Shown here piece after piece: positions 41,483 through 45,448 of a stretch of 45,448 bases of DNA. The stretch is from Candidatus Protoclostridium stercorigallinarum (lineage in GTDB: Bacteria > Bacillota > Clostridia > Christensenellales > Pumilibacteraceae), in contig DXHS01000058.1 of the NCBI GenBank assembly GCA_019113275.1, positions 1 through 45,448 on the forward strand. Direction: 5' to 3'. The notes under the pieces were generated by a model. The model saw nothing but the letters and a program-made list of their open reading frames with translations. It ran no database searches and was not told the DNA's origin. A program made the translations under genes and the position numbers. Every line of letters starts with the position of its first letter. Position 1 is the stretch's first letter.

Positions 41483-42991
41483 ATGACGACAAAGAATATG
41501 AAAAACATTATTTTAGTCGACAACGAGAAAAATTATACAACTGTAGGATTGATCGAAAACGGAAAGCTGAGCGAACTTTACAGCGAGTCGGCGGAAGAGC
41601 GGCAGACGTCCGGCAATATTTACAAGGGCAGAGTGACCGACGTCGTGGACGGTTTGCAGAGCGCGTTCGTGGATATAGGCTTGAGCCGCACGGGATTTTG
41701 GTATATCGACGAAACTCTCGACCATAAATCCGTGCTCGGAGAGCAGAACGCTTTGCCGCACAGGATATCCGCGAAGAAGGGCGATTACGTCATGGTGCAG
41801 GCGATAAAGGAAGGCACGGAGCTCAAAGGTCCCAAGCTGTCGTCCAATATCTCGATACCCGGGCATTTCGTCGTATATTTATACAATCTGCCGTTCGTGG
41901 GGGTGTCTAACAAGATCACGAGCCCCACGCTCAGGGACAAGCTGACCGAACTTCTTAAAGGGCTTGCGCCCGAGGGAGGCGGTTTTATCGCGCGCACGAA
42001 CTGTCTTACCGCCACGCGCGAAGAGATAGAGCAGGAAGCCAGATTCCTTATCAAAGCGGGAGAGCGCATACAGCAGCGTTGGGAAGAGACCGACGGCGTC
42101 GCGCTCATACATAACGAAGGCAATATACTTTACCGCACGATACGCGACATGCTTTCGGATACTACCGAGAGCATAGTCTGCAACAACGAGCGCATGGCGG
42201 AAGATATCCGTCAGATGGTGGAAGTGTTTTGCCCGTATTTCCGCGGTACCGTCGAGTTTTACGACAAGGAAGAGGACATATACGATTATTACGATATCGG
42301 CGAGGATATGTCCGTGATATATTCGCCGCGCGCCGAGCTGCCGAGCGGCGGCTTCCTGATGATAGAAAAGACGGAAGCGCTCACGGCGATAGACGTCAAT
42401 ACCGGCAAATTCATAGGCACGGACAATCGCGAAGACACGGTATACCGCACCAATCTCGAGGCGGTCAAGGAGATCGCCCGTCAGCTGCGCCTGCGCAATA
42501 TAGGCGGGATAATAGTGGTCGATTTTATCGATATGGCGGATCCCGAGCATAAGATATCCGTGGTGGAGGCTATGAAGAACGAGCTGTTCTTCGACCGCGT
42601 CAAGACGCGCGTCCTCGATATGTCCGGACTCGGGCTCGTGGAGATAACGCGCAAAAAAGTGGGGAAGGAGCTGGGTTCGATCAGCCAGGGCAAGTGCCCT
42701 TATTGCGGCGGTACGGGATTTCTGCTCGTGGACGCCTACGTGTCGCGCCGCATAAAGTACAATCTCAAAAAGCTCTTCATGAACCACGACGTTTCCATCG
42801 CGCTTATTTTCGCTCATCCCGTGCTCGCCAAGCACATGATAGAGCACAAGGCGTTCTCTCAGGAGTGTTCTTCGGGCATCTGGTCGCATAAGCGTATTTA
42901 TGTGGTCCCCGACGAGTCCATGGATTTCGCCGCCTCCCGCGTCGTTTCCGGCATGGGCGGCGTCCCCTCCAACGCCGAACTGCTTACCTGA
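41483..42991 (+). CDS. rng: Ribonuclease G/E family endoribonuclease
   Basis: A 502-residue RNase G-like enzyme: S1 domain (about 38-125), catalytic Asp304 in DVNTG and Asp347 in VVDFIDM, and the zinc-link CPYCGGTG (405-412). It cleaves 5'-monophosphate RNAs, for example in 16S rRNA maturation and mRNA decay. The start at ATG 41483 is preferred; a TTG-type start at 41444 would run inside the upstream gene. ATG 41498 is a further option. rplU-rpmA, which often follow, are absent. Confidence 0.93.
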   Translation: MTTKNMKNIILVDNEKNYTTVGLIENGKLSELYSESAEERQTSGNIYKGRVTDVVDGLQSAFVDIGLSRTGFWYIDETLDHKSVLGEQNALPHRISAKKGDYVMVQAIKEGTELKGPKLSSNISIPGHFVVYLYNLPFVGVSNKITSPTLRDKLTELLKGLAPEGGGFIARTNCLTATREEIEQEARFLIKAGERIQQRWEETDGVALIHNEGNILYRTIRDMLSDTTESIVCNNERMAEDIRQMVEVFCPYFRGTVEFYDKEEDIYDYYDIGEDMSVIYSPRAELPSGGFLMIEKTEALTAIDVNTGKFIGTDNREDTVYRTNLEAVKEIARQLRLRNIGGIIVVDFIDMADPEHKISVVEAMKNELFFDRVKTRVLDMSGLGLVEITRKKVGKELGSISQGKCPYCGGTGFLLVDAYVSRRIKYNLKKLFMNHDVSIALIFAHPVLAKHMIEHKAFSQECSSGIWSHKRIYVVPDESMDFAASRVVSGMGGVPSNAELLT

Positions 42992-43018
42992 ACCTGCTTT
43001 AAGTGTATAAACAAGAAC

Positions 43019-43050
43019 GAAGGGGCTTTCCTTGAAAGGAAAACCCCTTC
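43019..43050. terminator. Hairpin downstream of rng
   Basis: GAAGGGG-C-TTTCC pairs with GGAAA-A-CCCCTTC around a TTGAA-type loop. No T-run on the plus strand, so it may be a stabilising hairpin. Confidence 0.5.
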
Positions 43051-43082
43051 TTGACTTCCGTCCCGAATGAACTTATACAACA

Positions 43083-43115
43083 AAAAAGCGACAGCCTTTC
43101 GGCATGTCGCTTTTT
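43083..43115. terminator. Bidirectional terminator between rng and groEL
   Basis: AAAAAGCGACA-GCC/GGC-A-TGTCGCTTTTT, with A-run and T-run on each side, shared by convergent rng and groEL. Confidence 0.88.
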
Positions 43116-43129
43116 GTTCGAGTTTGGGC

Positions 43130-44779
<1,650 letters not shown>

Positions 44780-45064
44780 TTATTCGACTATTGCGAGTAT
44801 ATCGCTCTGACGGAGGATGGTAACTTCCTTGCCGTCTATCTTGAATTCGCTGCCTGCGTACTTGGAGCAGAGAACTTTGTCGCCGACCTTTACGTTCATA
44901 ACGACTTCCTTGCCGTCGATCACACCGCCGGGACCTACCGCGACGACTTTAGCCATCTGGGGCTTTTCCTGATCTTTGGCGAGAAGAACTATGCCGCTCT
45001 TCGTCGTCTCTTCGTTGTCGATCTGCTCGACGACCACTCTGTCAAACAAAGGTTTGATTGTCAT
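44780..45064 (-). CDS. groES: Co-chaperonin GroES
   Basis: A 94-residue GroES: MTIKPLFDRVVVEQI at the start, KSGIVLLAKDQEKPQ in the mobile loop, and GDKVLCSKYAGSEFKIDGKEV. AGGAGG precedes ATG 45064; an upstream reading to 45133 is rejected. It caps GroEL. Confidence 0.97.
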   Translation of the reverse strand: MTIKPLFDRVVVEQIDNEETTKSGIVLLAKDQEKPQMAKVVAVGPGGVIDGKEVVMNVKVGDKVLCSKYAGSEFKIDGKEVTILRQSDILAIVE

Positions 45065-45104
45065 GTATATATGCCTCCTGTATGTTTTTTCACATTGCTT
45101 ATAT

Positions 45105-45133
45105 ATTGTAGTATCCTTATCTCCGTTTGTCAA
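45105..45133 (-). promoter_or_regulatory. Main groESL promoter
   Basis: On the minus strand, TTGACA (45128-45133), 17 nt, TACAAT (45105-45110). No CIRCE element (TTAGCACTC-N9-GAGTGCTAA) is seen near it. Confidence 0.8.
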
Positions 45134-45158
45134 GCGGGGAAGGGAACTTTTATCGCAT

Positions 45159-45258
45159 TTATGCGGATATCGGGCTATCTTATGCGCAATCTCTTATTTT
45201 TAATACCGATTTGTTTACTTCTTGCTCCGCAAGTTCGTCATCTTATGCGGAATATCGA
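45159..45258. repeat. TTATGCG repeats upstream of groES
   Basis: TTATGCGGATATCG (45159-45172), TTATGCGC (45180-45187) and TTATGCGGAATATCGA (45243-45258) share a core. They lie upstream of the main groESL promoter and downstream of a second promoter, and may be binding sites for a regulator other than HrcA. The rest of the gene-free stretch 45134-45407 shows nothing else I recognise. Confidence 0.45.
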
Positions 45259-45297
45259 CAGCCGAAATATTTTTGACTTTCTTTGACTTTCATATGC

Positions 45298-45326
45298 ATT
45301 ATAGTCCCGTCTGTTTAATTTGTCAA
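45298..45326 (-). promoter_or_regulatory. Second minus-strand promoter upstream of groES
   Basis: TTGACA (45321-45326), 17 nt, TATAAT (45298-45303), near-consensus. Its transcript would run about 230 nt before groES, through the TTATGCG repeats; no convincing ORF lies in that leader (only a 16-codon frame starting MKVKES). Confidence 0.65.
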
Positions 45327-45407
45327 GGGTTTTGCCCGAAATTTTCCCTTAAAATGTAAAAAATTTTTTGCGGTCAGTCAGGTCTGTATCGATATCCGGC
45401 ACTGCTA

Positions 45408-45436
45408 TTGACATCCGCCCGCGGGTGTGGTACAAT
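45408..45436 (+). promoter_or_regulatory. Plus-strand promoter at the right edge
   Basis: TTGACA (45408-45413), 17 nt, TACAAT (45431-45436). It should drive a gene beyond the window. Confidence 0.7.
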
Positions 45437-45448
45437 AACGGTGCTTTT

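Noticed and set aside
45065-45160. CIRCE element in front of groES
   Set aside because: Looked for TTAGCACTC-N9-GAGTGCTAA and close variants on both strands; none found.

Overview
The window looks like a chromosomal segment of an uncultured gut Firmicute (Bacillota, class Clostridia; Christensenellales or a relative would fit). The inference rests on AGGAGG-type ribosome binding sites, sigma-70/A promoters of TTGACA-N17-TATAAT form, an FMN riboswitch in front of a RibU-type ECF S-component, HxlR, CsoR-like and XRE regulators, and a maf-mreB-minD-minE-M50 protease-rng gene order. The genome is fairly GC-rich by eye and densely packed, with many ATGA, GTGA or 20-nt overlaps. No rRNA, IS element, prophage or CRISPR array was found.

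Layout. 1-430: a highly structured non-coding segment with hairpins and tRNA-3'-end-like sequences beside a tRNA-Leu(AAG) gene on the minus strand. 557-9030: an FAD/Rieske oxidoreductase, a MATE exporter, and an amino-acid operon (PLP aminotransferase, tyrS, YigZ-like, ilvE, metY) closed by a strong bidirectional terminator. 9149-10940: small regulatory and unknown genes with palindromic intergenic regions and a degenerate repeat cluster. 10941-12423: a cysteine desulfurase-family enzyme divergent from a DUF3343 protein. 12471-16778: nth, obgE, a nadD-yqeK fusion, rsfS and a PAP2 phosphatase. 16785-22504: FMN riboswitch, ribU fused in frame to tsaE, yhbY, tsaB, rimI, an alpha/beta hydrolase, a membrane-anchored MurF-like ligase and an SDR reductase. 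22589-25753: a CsoR-like regulator, then an HxlR regulator divergent from an NAD(P)-binding protein, a zinc macrodomain hydrolase and a class M sirtuin (SirTM). 25914-35566: two large single-pass surface proteins with, between them, split TSUP transporter halves, a polysaccharide deacetylase, a tandem-OB SSB and a GNAT protein. 35725-42991: Ppx/GppA-HD, maf, mreB, an unknown membrane protein, minD, minE, an M50 protease and RNase G. 43130-45064: groEL and groES on the minus strand.

How the genes work together. nth/obgE/nadD-yqeK/rsfS and yhbY/tsaE/tsaB/rimI are housekeeping sets for ribosome assembly, NAD synthesis and t6A tRNA modification. The maf-to-rng block is a shortened form of the shape and division cluster, lacking mreC, mreD and minC here. 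The SirTM-macrodomain pair is a writer/eraser couple for protein ADP-ribosylation. It lacks the GcvH-L and LplA2 genes found beside it in known pathogen operons and instead sits behind an HxlR/NAD(P)-binding module, which makes it the best candidate for an unusual system. A second cross-window signal is that at least seven genes have a good -10 box only 6-11 nt before the start codon, implying leaderless or near-leaderless transcripts. All calls come from reading the sequence; no database search was run.
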